Made by a program: the position numbers and the translations under genes
NCBI GenBank assembly: GCA_011037195.1
Contig: JAAEAF010006634.1
Location: 1-64,000, forward strand
Source of the DNA: Triatoma infestans
Lineage: Eukaryota; Arthropoda; Insecta; Hemiptera; Reduviidae
DNA length: 64,000 bases
Direction of reading: 5' to 3'
Part shown: in pieces, positions 48,721 to 61,699 of the stretch
Layout of the letters: every line of letters starts with the position of its first letter
How positions within the stretch are numbered: the stretch's first letter is position 1
Notes under the pieces: model-generated
Database searches by the model: none
Told to the model about the DNA's origin: nothing
What the model saw: the letters and a program-made list of their open reading frames with translations, nothing else

Positions 48721-51700
48721 TTGGGTTAATTTTTATTTTTCTTTACTTTTGTAGCCAGGGTTCCAAGAAATATTTATACGTTTAATATTATGCTTTCAGG
48801 ATCAAAATTTCTTGTAAACAGTTCCATCTTGTAACATTCTTTAAAACAGAATTTTTCATGTAAACCATTTCGGCAATTGCTTAAGGCTTGTGCACGATAC
48901 GATACCTGTGGCTATTTCTTTCGTGAACATGATTATTTATATACATTATTTTGGTTTCTTGAGTCCAGTGAGTATGAAACATAGATGATCTTATAGTTTC
49001 AAACCAGGATAAATAAATTGTTCCGATTATGCTCTTAGATAGATCCAGGCTTGACAGTATTATAATATGATTTTTAGGTGTATAGGTTTTCTCAGTTTGG
49101 CCAAATATTATAAAACTACTACTTCCATTGTATCAGTTTGATTCCCCGTTTATTTTTAATTGCTCCACCTACTTGTCACTTTTTATGAGATTTAAAATAT
49201 ATAGAGAGCGGCAATTGCTTAAGACTTGTGGATGATAGGTTTTCTTTTTGCAGAGCTTGAAACCATATCCAAACAAGCCTTTATCATTTCCCTTGCAGGA
49301 CGGAGCTTAGATTATGAAGCTGTTTTGTATGTTGTAAGAACTGATTAAAGGACCTTCCTATTCTTTCTTATTTCCTTGCTCATAACCTTTGATGGGCTCC
49401 AAATTACCATCAGTGAGTCCAATATTGTTCTCTGGGAAAGCCATCAGTAACTTGGTTAAAGAGCAAACATTTACAACAACAAAAAATAGAACCCAACCAA
49501 ATTTTATGTCTCTTGAATCTTTTTAGGACATATGTAATAACATATGAAAGATAATTGCCTCAATTACAAGGCGTTCCCTCCTTAGAGAACTTTACATAAT
49601 ATTGCCTGCAACAGATACATTTTGTTAGAAATTAGACAAATTATTTTTTGCAAATTTAGCATGGAATTTGTTGCCGAATTTAGAAACAATGATATCAAGC
49701 CATTTTTTTTTTTTAGTGGGCTAAAATTAAAAATTTCATTAGCTATTGAAAATTCTATTTAAACATGGCTAAATCTTAAACAAGTGATTTAACTCAAATT
49801 TTATGGTTACTTTTTTATTATGCTTTATTTTTTTTTTGCTATGTTGATTAAAGATTTTAGATTTGACACTCTTATCATTTAATAAAAATATTGAAAATAG
49901 TTATAGAGATTTATAATACAGCCATACTTGCAATGAAACAGAAATAAGAAATAAAACAGCCCTAATATAATATTAAAGATGAATTATTATATAATACTGC
50001 TATACGCTTGTAGGTAAATGTTGTATTTATTTTATATACATAATTAGGAGAGAAAAATTGTAAGATATATCTATGTATAAAACAACTTCTTTAGATAGAA
50101 AATTTAAACATAAAACAAACAAACAAACAAAAAAAAATTGAAAAAAATTAAAAACCTTAAAAAAAAAATTACCTAAAATCGTAATAAATGTGATCTCTGT
50201 TTAATCGAACTTATTTAGGATTGGCTTTTTTAAAAATTCAAATTTCACCTCTCACTTCTACTGAGATGAAAAGCCAAGGAAAGTATTTCTTCTACTTTAT
50301 TTCTCAGATGTCTTGTTGAATAAGTTTTTTTAACAAAATCTATAGGTGATGGCATAAATGTTTTAGTTATTTAGAATAATTACAGTAATACCTCTATTAA
50401 AAAAAAATAAATAAATAAAGGCATTACTTACAAATATGTAAAAAAAAAATATATAAATATATATATATATAAAATAAATATACACAAATAAAGTAAACAG
50501 GTTAGTTGAATGCTTAAATAGAAGTTTTGTGATATATGTAAACTATATACAGAATATAGAGAAGAAAAAAATGTGAACCTGCGTGCGATAATTTTGTAAA
50601 TGTATATATATTATAAAAATAAGTGTAAATGTAAAACTTATTAAAAAAAAAAAAAAATTAAATTGTGTACATAAATCTTAATAAATTCTTAAATTTATTT
50701 TAATTTATTATAATTTATATTTTTGTACATTTAACTTTCAAATTTTTTAAGTTTCCTATTTGCACACTTACACTTGAAAAAAAAAAATATATATTTGATG
50801 TGTTTTAAATAATAAATAAATCTTGAACATAATTCCTATGAGAGAATTCTTCCATGGGGCAACTAATAGTTTCGATTTTTGGATTTTTTTTTTCGAGTTA
50901 TGGAAAAGTAAACCTTAGTGAGTGTAAAGAAATATTTTTGTGTTTTTTTAGTTTCAGTAACTACTAACTTGTAGTATATAGAACCAAGTTACCTGTTTAA
51001 GACTCATAAATACTTGAAATATATATAATTTGCACTGATATTTGCTCGAATAGACTGTAGTTCAGAAAGTAATGTAAAGAAATGATATATAAAAACAGAG
51101 TTTAACCAACCATGCAACCTAATTTGAAATAATATTACACACAATGTATATTTTTAATAAAAAAAAAAAAAGAAAACAAGTTAAAATTAAATATGAAAAC
51201 TAAATTAAAAGCAACAAATCTGAATATGTATCATATAGAAATTTCGGGGTTTTATTTATTCTAGTTCAATGCCTTTTAATATTTAAATGTATATACATTT
51301 AAAATATAATCTGTTATATCTGTTCACTAAATCAAAATACAAAGGAAACATGACTATCCTTCAACAAAACTATTAAATGGTTATTATAAAGTCTATTGAT
51401 AGGGCAATTGATCAAAAGTAAAAGTTAACAGTAATGGATAATGGGTACATATAGGAATTCTCACTTTATGGTGTTGTTGTGGATAAAACTCAATAAACAT
51501 GTCAACAAAATGATAAAATTATTTGTTTGTGAAGTTAATTTTAGGATGGATGAATTGAGTCATTTTTGGGTTTAAGCTGTGGGAATAAGTTTGATATTAG
51601 GATTCCTTGACCAGAATTGACAAGAATTCGTGTCAGATTCATCCTATTCACATGAATTCTAGGCTCCAGGTTAAAACTACTCTTTGGAAGCAGAAAATGA

Positions 51701-54700
51701 AATTGGGGTAAATTATTCTCTATTATTTCATATTATTTCCTCGAAACTATAAATAAAAAAGTATTTAGTTTTGCTTTTCAATTATAAAAATTGTTGATGT
51801 CATAAAGATTGAGCTGTATCATCTCAGATAAAAAATTTGTCAGTTGTCAGATGCAAGGCAAGTCTTGTAAAGGGATTAACTTTGGTTTAGAAATAACTAT
51901 TATTTAAACGTTTACTTCTCAGGAAGTTATAATGACCTCGCCTCCAAAAAATAACTGTATGTTTTTGTCTTACCACTTATTTTGTTTTATTAATTTTAGA
52001 CCAAATGCCCTTTAAAAAAAAAGAAGAAAACTTTGACTATGTGTTTCGTTTAATTTCAAATTCCATTCATAAACATTATATTATTGGCATTAAGATCATT
52101 CTCATTAGCTATTTCCAACCAAAAAAAAATTATCGAAAATTATAATTGTTTGTAATCCTAGCTTCACAGATAGATTTAATGGCTAATTTTGTACAATGTA
52201 CCATATATTAACAATGTTTGCTAAGTTATCCTGTTCCAATCACATATTGAAAGATAGCTAGTCATTTGTGAATCATATTAATTCCTGAGTTCCCAGAACA
52301 GTTTCAAAAAATGGTGTGGACATTGCGAACCATTTTGTCAGATAACTCAACTGCGATATTTATTTTTTTGCCCGAGCTACTTTGGTTTCAAAAAAACTCA
52401 ATTATCATTCTTCATATTGCCCTATATGATCAGGGTTGATTTCTTCCATATTTTCTACTTATGAATAGTTCAGGATCCCGAAGATTTGTTCTATGATTGA
52501 ATTGTTCATAACTTGAACCATTCCCTTAAATATTCTCGGCAATTAATTCCAAACAGAGCTTTTGGTTTATTCAGTTTAGTTATCAATAGTTCTTTTTTTT
52601 TCAAAATATTATTGAACTTGAATATTTGAACTTTTTCTTTCTTCAAGATACAACGAGGAAAGTTGATTTGATTAAATAAGACCATGTAGTCATCCATAGG
52701 TTCATTATTAGTTAACAGTTGGTCGCTAGACCCGCGGCTCAACCGACTTCGGGAATCGAATGGAAGGATTCTGAAGGATAGCCGTACTTCAGTACGTTTT
52801 CTGTGTGTGTGGCTTAGGATTTGAATTGGAAATATCGTATCTTGCTTAACAGGTGAGTAGTAGGTATAACGGTGCTGGAAAAACATTCGACTTTTTTGTA
52901 TAATAGTTTACTTCTAGTTTGTGTAATCAGCGAACACACTAAAATTGGCCAATGAAAAAAGGAGCAGATTGTGCGTTACAGATCCCATAAATTTATTGAT
53001 TGTCTTTGTTTTTAAACCGTTTCCTATCCAATGAAGTCATAGGTCACTTAATTATACAGTAATGTATTTTATTGGCCTATTAGGTGGTGTCTAAAAGTTG
53101 GTTTTTGTTTCATCATTAGTTCCAATGTATGTTCTTGAGTCTGAAATTTCCAAAATTGAAACGTTACAAATATTTAGTAGAGCACTTGATCTTATTTATT
53201 ACTTTATTAAATCACTTTTTTCGAAATACATTCCATTCTTTCAGTTCACGTTTATAATTTTTATACTACATATATATGAATTTAACGTTTAGTTTTTCAT
53301 ATTAATTCCATTTAACTTAGCTTATAAGTTTACCAGATTCATCTTGAATGAGAATTCTGAATTCATTTGAGAAGCCATTCCAAAATTATGGACAGTTTTT
53401 ATGATAACTTTTTTTTTATTATTTCACATGAAACGTATAAAATAACAGGAACTACATAATCAAACAATTTGTTTTCATGCCCTATATAAAAAAAAAAAAA
53501 AAATTACCCTATTTATTAAAGAAGAAAAAAACATTATCAATAAATGTAAGAATAAAATGACAATAACTTTTACTTATTTTAAACTAAAAGTACAATAAAT
53601 GAAGTGAAAAAAAAAGTAAATAAATAAAGAAAAACATATTTTTTATTGCATGAAATTTTGAAGCGTTGGGAAAAAAATGAAAGATAAATTTTTTGTATAT
53701 ATTATTAAAAAAATTGATAATATTTTGACAACTAAAAAAAAAAAAAAAAGAAAAAAGTAAATAATATTTTAATACATTCTGAAATAAATATAAATGAAAT
53801 TTAGAGCACAAAAACTTAATAATAATAATAATAAAAAAAAGAAAGAACGATATTTGGAATATAATTTAAACAAAAATAAAATAAATCAAAAAATTGTTAT
53901 GAAAATTATAAAAGTAAGTTACTATTAGTTTGTATGGTTGGTTTGAATTATTAATTATTATTTTGTTATTTTAAGTTATTTGTAGTGATATTAAAGAAAA
54001 TATATTTAGATATAATTTTAGTGGAGCTTCAGCTTGGCCTATGTAAAACACTCTTTCTATATAAAATTATATAACAATAATTATAAATACAAAAAAAAAA
54101 AAAATATATATATATATATATATATTAATATTTAGCGATGTCGCCTTACGGTGTGCTCAAATGCTGTGTCCCTATCTTTAAAATTAACTTTATAGGGGAT
54201 TGGGTGTATTTTAACATTTTCTCTATTTTCTAAATTCTGCCCAATTTATTATTATTTGAATTTCATATTTTCACCATTTCCTGAAAAAAAAAGTGGACAA
54301 AATTTTCCTTTTATTTTCTTATACATAATATCAATGTATTATAATATACCTCTATCTTTTTTTTTCTTTTTTGTTTTGAATAATTTAATTTAATATATAG
54401 AATGTAAAAAAAAATTTATAAACTTCAGTTTTAAAAGTATGTATACAAAGCTAGTAAATAGATTAAGTGTACAGCTTTTTGTATTTGTCAATAAAAAATA
54501 AATAAATCATTAATACATATCAAAAAAAAAAAAAAAGAAAAGAGCCCTTTTGCTATTTATATAAACGTATATTTCTTTTAACAGAGAGATATATTAAAAT
54601 AATAATAAATAAATTAAAAAAAAAAAACTTTTTAAAGAAATAAACAAATAATAAATAAATAAGAAGCATATATATATATATTTTTAATATTAATTTTTAT

Positions 54701-55560
54701 TACATAGGTACTTTAAAAAAAAAAATTCTAAGCCTATTTAAATTGAATAAAAATAATTTGAAAAAAAATTAATAAAGAATGTGTTAAATTTATGAAAGTT
54801 GCCAAAATAAATTCCAAATATTTAATAAATGAAAGACACTTATCACAAAAAAAAAACAATGTTACACATATCAAATGAGGGCCTGGATAATTTTAATTAA
54901 ATAATGTAATAAAGTGATTTAAAATGAAATTGAAAATTATACATAATTATATTCCCGTATTTAGTGGTATGAAAATAAAACATGTTGAAAAGTTTTAATA
55001 AAAATAGGTCAAATATAGATTAATTATTATAGGTAATGTATATTTAAAAGAAAAAAAAGAAAAGATAAACAATAATTAATAAACAAAATTAATATAGCGT
55101 CTACTATGGATGATGTGGAGTTGATTAAAATAAAAAATGTGAAATCTTTTATAAAGAATTTATAAAACCAAAACAAAATAAAAAAAAGTATTTTATTTAA
55201 TTTTTTGACTTTAAAAAACAAATTGAGAAAATAAAGGATGTAAAACAGAATTTATTAAATGAGCAGCAAAAAAATAAATAATTTAACAAAATAAATAAAA
55301 AAGACAACTTGTTTATATAGTTGCGAAGTGAATGTTTATTATGTATCAAGTGAGATGTGCTTATCATTTTATATACGTGACAAATTCTATTGTGAAAAAA
55401 CAAAAAAAATTATAAATAAATGAAAATTAAAAAAAAAAAGAAAACTGTAATTTTTATTTATGTATTGTAGTAGCCCTGAGACATAATAATAATCAAATAA
55501 TTTATTTATGTAAACAATAATTATAGTTTAATTAAAAATTAATTTGTTGAAACTCTATAT
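48721..55560. other. Very AT-rich gene-poor stretch
   Basis: No host exon, RNA gene or autonomous element recognised in nearly 7 kb. Many A-runs, (TA)n at 54104-54124 and AATAAA motifs. The 126-codon minus-strand open stretch at 52506-52886 has no domain that I recognise. Confidence 0.5.
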
Positions 55561-55669
55561 TTCAGAACAGTTCATACTTGGGACGTTTTGCGATGGTATA
55601 TTTCGATAAGGATAGTTTTATCTTATTGATTTGGGTACAATAATTAGTTCTTCTTCTATTATGATGACT

Positions 55670-55960
55670 GCAGGAGACTCGCGGAAAAAACCTTAGGCGC
55701 AACTGCCCATGAAGGGTCAAGACGGTGGTTTTTATGGTGTTGGTGGGGGGGGACGTACGGTGAGCACATCGCAGTTTTCTTAGCTCCGGTGCCCAGGACC
55801 GCCTACTAGTTTGTAGCTCAGCTCTCTTTTTCCCACGATGCTGGATACCATCACAGCCTTCACGCAATGGAACTGTATTCAAGGGAAATCGCCTAGCCGC
55901 TGGACCAACGCATGAAAGCACATTAGTTATCCTTTTCATATAAATCAAACGAACAAATTT
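55670..55960 (-). repeat. SINE-like repeat, second family, fullest copy
   Basis: Reverse complement has a tRNA-like start (GGTCCAGCGGCTAGGCGA, box-A-like), then CCAGCATCGTGGGAAAAAGA, GAGCTGAGCTACAAACTAG and a C-rich end. Shares its body with the copies at 33520, 34890 and 45985. Confidence 0.6.
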
Positions 55961-55989
55961 TCGAAGCTCTCTAAAGTGCATTTATTTTT

Positions 55990-56127
55990 TTAAATTCTGC
56001 TGTTTTAGAGGATAAAGTATTTTAATTGTGTCAAATTTTCGAAATCTAGTTTTTACCAGATGTACCACATTTTGAGGTCCTTTGAGTCAGAAAAAGTGAT
56101 TTTAGAAATTTGGTTTGCATGTGTAAT
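55990..56127 (+). repeat. Family X copy, left of the palindromic insertion
   Basis: TTGTGTCAAATTTTCGAAAT, TTTTGAGGTCC and a GTAAT...GGTCAGGATA end; continues at 56478 with CGCAAAAATC and TCATCCGGAAGGAAG. Confidence 0.65.
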
Positions 56128-56139
56128 ATGGTCAGGATA

Positions 56140-56465
56140 GTTGTTGTGATTGGTCCCGCAAAGCTGGAAAGCATCAGAGATATTTTCCATGATAGCCTGC
56201 TTCTTTTTGTGGTCATCACACAAAACCGGCTTCGGGCGTTCGCCCATCATCACTATGCTTTTTTGTCAAACAGTGTGATAACACAGACTTGCACAGAACA
56301 AATTCACTTTATACACTCATTACATACACTGAGTGTATAAACTGAATTTGTTCTGTGCAAGTTTGTGTTATCACACTCCTTGACAACGTATGCTGATGAT
56401 GGGCGAAAGACCGAAACCGGTCGATGACCACAAAAAGAAGCAGACTATCACGGAAAATATCTGTG
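56140..56465. repeat. Palindromic dimer of family-1 hammerhead-like units with 12-bp duplication
   Basis: Minus unit 56140 to about 56320, plus unit about 56333-56465, meeting at their 5' ends around a short spacer. Cores: 56214-56256 (-) and 56388-56425 (+). ATGGTCAGGATA occurs at 56128-56139 and 56466-56477, directly flanking the block, and the family X repeat continues on both sides. The left unit is complete to the GGTTGGTTCCGC-type end; the right unit stops at AAATATCTGTG, about 40 bases short. Confidence 0.85.
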
Positions 56466-56477
56466 ATGGTCAGGATA

Positions 56478-56715
56478 ACGCAAAAATCTATATTCAGTTG
56501 TAAGTGTAGCATGGGATCTGAGAATAAGGTTTTGAACGTAATCGGTCATCCGGAAGGAAGTAAAACAATTTCATTGAATGGAATTTCTCAGTTCTTTTTT
56601 GCGATTTTCCCAAAAACGGCTCCAATGATTTTCTTCAAACTTGGTATATTAACTACACACACACAAAGAGCTACAACTTTTGTTTAAAACGTTACTTCAG
56701 GTAAACTCATTTAAG
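56478..56715 (+). repeat. Family X copy, right of the palindromic insertion
   Basis: Contains CGGTCATCCGGAAGGAAG, CAAAAACGGCTCCAATGATT and CTTCAAACTTGGTATATTAA boxes found in the other copies. Confidence 0.65.
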
Positions 56716-57625
56716 AGTTCTCCTGGAAGAGAGGTTGGCTATTTAAAAGATGTTTAGCAGGATGGTTGGGATTATGTTTTCCTCTAAAGTTCCAATTTCT
56801 TTTATTATATATGATTCCTTCATTAAACGGTTGCCTGCCTTACAATTAATGCATAAGTTTTGGATTGTTACTAAATTTCGTGTGTGTATGTTTATGTGTT
56901 CACGGTGGGTAAGTTTCTGAGAATAATATTAACGCCGCTCTGAGTATGTATGTATGTATGTATATATATAGGGGTGAAATAAGTTTCAGAAGTCCCAAGG
57001 GGTTAAAAAAATCTTCAGAAGGGGTTTTTGGGATATAATAATAACTTTGAACTATACATATTAAAGATTCAGAACCTTGTGGGTGTGTGGTGGGTGTCTG
57101 ACATATCAATGTAATGTACACCTACAATATCTTGTTTTTTATTAAACAAAATGTTTCCTAGAAATTTCCAACAATTATGTGAACTACAATTTATACTATA
57201 TATTCTCAGTTTTTCATTGAACGCTTGAATTATTACAGAACTTTGTTTTTTTTTTTTTTTATGGATTATCGATTTCCACCTACTAGCAGAGCCCGCTCTA
57301 GGGGCGGGCAACCCGGACATTTGTCCGGGGCGCCATTTTGGCTGAAAGTGTGGGAAAAATATTTTTGTTTTAAATACTCAAATTTCACTAATCGATTTTT
57401 TCGTTCGCTAAAAATTTATAGTGCGTGGCGTATTTATATAGCTTATGTATTAAAGCTAAAAATATTTACTTTATTATTGAAAAATTATCGCAGAATTTGT
57501 AAAGGACGATGCTTGAACTTGTTTGAACAAGCATATACTTCTCTGAACAAAATAGCATTAGCATGCAGTGTGCTGCTTCAGCTTGTGTTTGAACATGCAT
57601 AGACTTGCTTAATAAAATATATATA

Positions 57626-58790
57626 CACTGCTGGTAAAAAGTTTGGACCACCTAGAATAAAAATGTATTATATTTATTTTTGTTAATTTAATGATTTGTT
57701 ATGAATGAAATAAAATGTCAGCAATTCAAAAAATGTTATATTTAATCTATATACAATAATATAACGATAACAAATTCATTACAAAGTATAAATCTTTCCC
57801 AAAAATAAATTTCAACTAAACGGCTTTTTCATCAAAGTGACTACCTCTCCGCTTAATTACTTCTCTTATAATTCTAGGCATTCTCTCAATCAATGTATTG
57901 ATTGTTTCGAATTCAATATTACTCCACACACTGCACAGTATCTGCCACAGAGCATTTAGAGAATTAGGGCACTTGAGACGAACTTTCCTATCTAGCTCAT
58001 CACACAAAAGTTCAATTGGGTTCAAGTCCGAGGATTGCGACGGCCAGACCATATTGACACATATTTTTCATCTTCTTTTTCCTTAAGGTATTGTCTACAT
58101 AATTAGGTTCACTATCCTGTTGCATAATGATTTTTTCCCCCAATCAATCGCTGACTGCAGTGTAAGACGTGATTTTCTAAAATGCTTTTATAATTTTCTT
58201 TTTTCATTATCCCGTCAATACGGATGAGATCACCTATTCCATAGCGTGAAAAACATCCCCAAACCATGACCGAGCCCTCTCTGTGCATAACGGTGGGTAT
58301 TATGCATTGTGGATGCAGTTTTTCTGAGCTGAAAGGTTCCTCCAACCTTTCACTGTGAAGTATTTGTATTTCAAGCTCATTCTGAACGTTTCTTCTTGTT
58401 TGCACCCTTTAATAATGGTTTCAGCGTTGCAACTCTTCGTATTAAGTTCGCTTGACGAAATCGCCTTTGAACAGTTGAGACAGGAATGGGCCCCGAACTT
58501 GTTTTAATAACTTCCCTTCTGATTTTTGGAGCTGTGAGTCGTCTGTTTCTTTTACTTCATAAAATAATGAACTTATCCTATGCTGTGGTTGTTGATTTTG
58601 GTCTCCCGGAGCGGTGTAAATCTTCATGATCACCATAATTTTTATAACCGTTTGATAGCCCGGTGAACACCATTTTTTGAAATTTTAAGTTCAGCCGTTA
58701 TTTTTCGTTCTGATTTCCCTACTTTATGTAAAGTTTATATGGCACTTCTGGTAGCAACACTAAGTTCTTTAAGTTTGCCCATTTGTTATT
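57626..58790 (-). pseudogene. Decayed Tc1-like transposon with one visible end
   Basis: Left terminus near 57626 (CACTGCTGGTAAAAAGTTTG and GGACCACC). Minus strand encodes WPSQSSDLNPIELL at about 58046-58005 (third catalytic Glu in PIE), then in other frames GSVMVWGCFSRYGIGDLIRI and GIMKKENYKSIL at about 58290-58160, and N-terminal helix-turn-helix remains near 58780-58660. Frameshifts throughout. The matching right inverted repeat was not found. Confidence 0.82.
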
Positions 58791-58842
58791 CAATATTATT
58801 ATATATTTATTAATTCAAAAGAGGAAAAATCAACGTTGCAAT

Positions 58843-58925
58843 AAGATGTACTCGCAAACCGTGAAGATATACTCGCAACAGTGAAGATTTACTCGTAACG
58901 CAAAAAGATATACTCGTAAACCGTG
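58843..58925 (+). repeat. Minisatellite, four 20-21 bp units
   Basis: Units AAGATGTACTCGCAAACCGTG, AAGATATACTCGCAACAGTG, AAGATTTACTCGTAACGCAA and AAGATATACTCGTAAACCGT follow each other without a gap. No coding frame. Confidence 0.8.
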
Positions 58926-59120
58926 AATCTCAAGGAGGGAACTAATCCCATAAATAAAATAGAATGAAAAGTAAGTAAATAAGGATTTGTTGACAAACAA
59001 TACAAAGACCTAATCTATAAACAGAATCAATAATTTGAATGAAATAATTCTCTGTAAATTACTAATAAATCCAAGAGGTAAATGGTTTCTCAAAGAGAAA
59101 AGTGTATATTATGTTAGATT

Positions 59121-59300
59121 GGATGGGGGAGGGCCACGCCTCGTTCCACTGCGACCTTCATTGAGAGGTCTATTGTGTATCCCCTGGGTATGACATCCCT
59201 TACCTTCGCCCTCTTAATCAGGCCTAGCAGAGCTGAAAGTGGCTCCGTCATGAAGGTCATGGCTTCGGGATTGCTAGACCCCAGTTGAAAAAACCTTGTC
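59121..59300 (-). pseudogene. I-type LINE 3' terminal fragment
   Basis: Copy of the last 180 bases of the element at 27752-29451: SNPEAMTFMTEPLSALLGLI lines up with GNPEAGSFMTEPLSALLGLI. 5' part missing, probably by truncation during insertion. Confidence 0.82.
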
Positions 59301-59344
59301 CCTTGTCCTTGTTGAATTCTTATCACTTTTATTTGCCACATTTT

Positions 59345-60793
59345 TCTGAAGGAACAATAGCAATATGCTTTTCTCTGAAGTATCTCTAAAATTACTGATT
59401 AGCAATAATGCTTTTCTCTAAAGTACCACTAAAATAACTGATGACTGATGAAGACCCGATAATAAAACTTTTGAGACAAACAAATAATGCGAAAAATAAA
59501 ATTCAAATAAAAGTTATACAAGAAAAAAATTATGTTCCTAATCAAAATGATGTTCTGTTGACAAAGTCTGCATGTTCCCTCATAGTCTAGATTTGACATC
59601 CCTAAATTTATTTAGTCTACTGCCGCGATTTAGGAACAAGAAATCTGGTATAAAACAATCACCCTTCATTCTTTTATTGTATAATTCATTTGCAAATAAA
59701 CGGTTAGTGGACATGTATTACAGATAAGTAAAGGAGGTGAGGATTATACTATTTACCTACATAAAACTGCATTATATGATAGCAAGCTCTCTATCAGTCC
59801 AGTAGCAATACTTGTGACGGCAATTTGCAGGACAATTTAAGTCTCGGGATAGAACACACTTCACAATTATTTGAAGAGTAGTTTAAATCGGTATTGAATA
59901 TAATAAATACATGTAAATTAATAAGAGAGGAAAATAAGTTAATTAATTTTAGAATCACAATTAGCCCCTTTTAACAAGTAATTGAATAATTAATAAAAGA
60001 CATAAAAAAAGATAGAGCTAAGGAACAAATATACAATTTTTCTTTTTTCTAAGTGTTTTAAGAATGTAATATGTTGCAGATGAAGTTTATAGTAAAAAAT
60101 TAGGACTGTATTCTTAAAAAACAAACAAAAAAAAATTCAAATTTTACATTTTAGTTGAAATAAAAAAAATAGCTAAAAACGAATAAAATTAACTTTCTGA
60201 ATTCTCCGCCAGGTAACAGCACTTACTTAACCTAGAATTTGTAGTAGTTCAAATAATTGCCGCTAGAAAGCATAAGCTTCTAGATATATTATATAGAATT
60301 GTAGTTCCAGAATTTGCCACCCGATCACAGCGCCATCCTATGATGTAAAACATTTTTAATACTTTTAAAATGTAGGGACGGGTAGTGAACGTATAGACTC
60401 CCAAAAAAAATCTTTGGAAGTAGCGACACCTATTGACAAACTATATAACTATAAATAAAATTGATTTCTCAGTAGGTGTTGCTATCTAGTGGCCATGTTT
60501 ATAACTACAAATATACTAATTTTAATTAGTTACTTTATTAATTAGAAACCAAAAAAAATCTGGTGTGGAACACTCATACAAGTTTCTCTTACTCCAGTTT
60601 TCAAAATTGCAATCAACAAACTTTATAGTTAGTATACTAAATTTAATAAAATTCGTCGGTGTTTTTATGGAGAAAATCACAAAAACTGAACAATTAATTG
60701 GATGTACATTATAATTGAAAAAAATAGAAGCGTACACTTCATTTTTAAACTAGAAATAAATGAACATATAAATTATATTAATATATATTAATA
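59345..60793. other. AT-rich interior of the hAT-like element
   Basis: No gene recognised. 60550-60700 carries a minus-strand scrap of family X (TCTGGTGTGGAACACTCATA and CTCTTACTCC). Confidence 0.45.
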
Positions 60794-60807
60794 AAATACA
60801 AATATTT

Positions 60808-60976
60808 GTTGTGGTGGTTGGTTCCGCAGAGCTGGAAAGCATCAGAGACATTTTCCGTGGTAGCCTGCTTCATTTTGTGGTCATCGACCGGTTTCGGGCG
60901 TTCGCCCATCTTCAGGATGCGTTTTTCAGATAGTGTGACAACACAGACTTGCACAGAGCAGCTTAGTTTCACACTC
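60808..60976 (-). repeat. Solo family-1 hammerhead-like unit with 14-bp target duplication
   Basis: AAATACAAATATTT at 60794-60807 and 60977-60990 flanks a 169-bp unit. On the minus strand the core is at 60919-60882: CATC, CTGAAGA, T, GGGC-GAAC-GCCC, GAAA, CCGG, TC, GATG. Helix I (CATC/GATG) and helix II are perfect. The core variable base is A. The unit ends with CTCTGCGGAACCAACCACCA. Confidence 0.85.
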
Positions 60977-61699
60977 AAATACAAATATTTATTTATCGTT
61001 TTTCTACGTTATATTTCTTTCGCAAGCTATTAAGATAATTAATTCTTGGCATATTATTTGCCAAAATATTTTTGTGGATTAATGCATGATATAACATTTT
61101 TCCCTCCTTTCTTTTTCATGTACATTTGTTTTTCATCTGGAAGCTATAGAAGGCTACGAATATTAATATTATCGTATGTAATAACTTAGATACAACGTTA
61201 AAATGAGAAATTTTTAGATTATAGAAGAATAGATTCAAATAGCAATCCATCCTATATAATCATTATTTTTATAGGCATTTATATGTAGTACCAACATACA
61301 GTTTAAGAACTTTTATCTAAATCTTGTCAATAAAATTTATGGGTTAATTTCATTTGTTGTTATTTGATTGAGTATTGTATTGGATATATTTTTGAAAGGA
61401 GCTTCAAAATCTCTTGAAATGGCTGGTCCAATTGCTTGAAACATTTCTTGAGAAATTTCATTCAATATTTATTTATTTATTGCCTAAAGAAATTATACAT
61501 TTCTATAGCAAGAGATTGACCTCTGCTGAAAGCTAAACGAAAAATACAAACGTTACAAGAAAAAACATTACAAACATTAAGCTTTATCTTCAATGTAATA
61601 AAATAATATTGAATACTTGATTATAAAGTAGATAGTAACAATGATTTAAATAGACTTTATTCATTTATAAAAATTATTTTAAGGAAAGAGTTTGAGAGA

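Noticed and set aside
52506..52886. 126-codon open stretch on the minus strand as a gene
   Set aside because: No recognised domain, no splice support and no repeated coding relative; length is within chance for this region.
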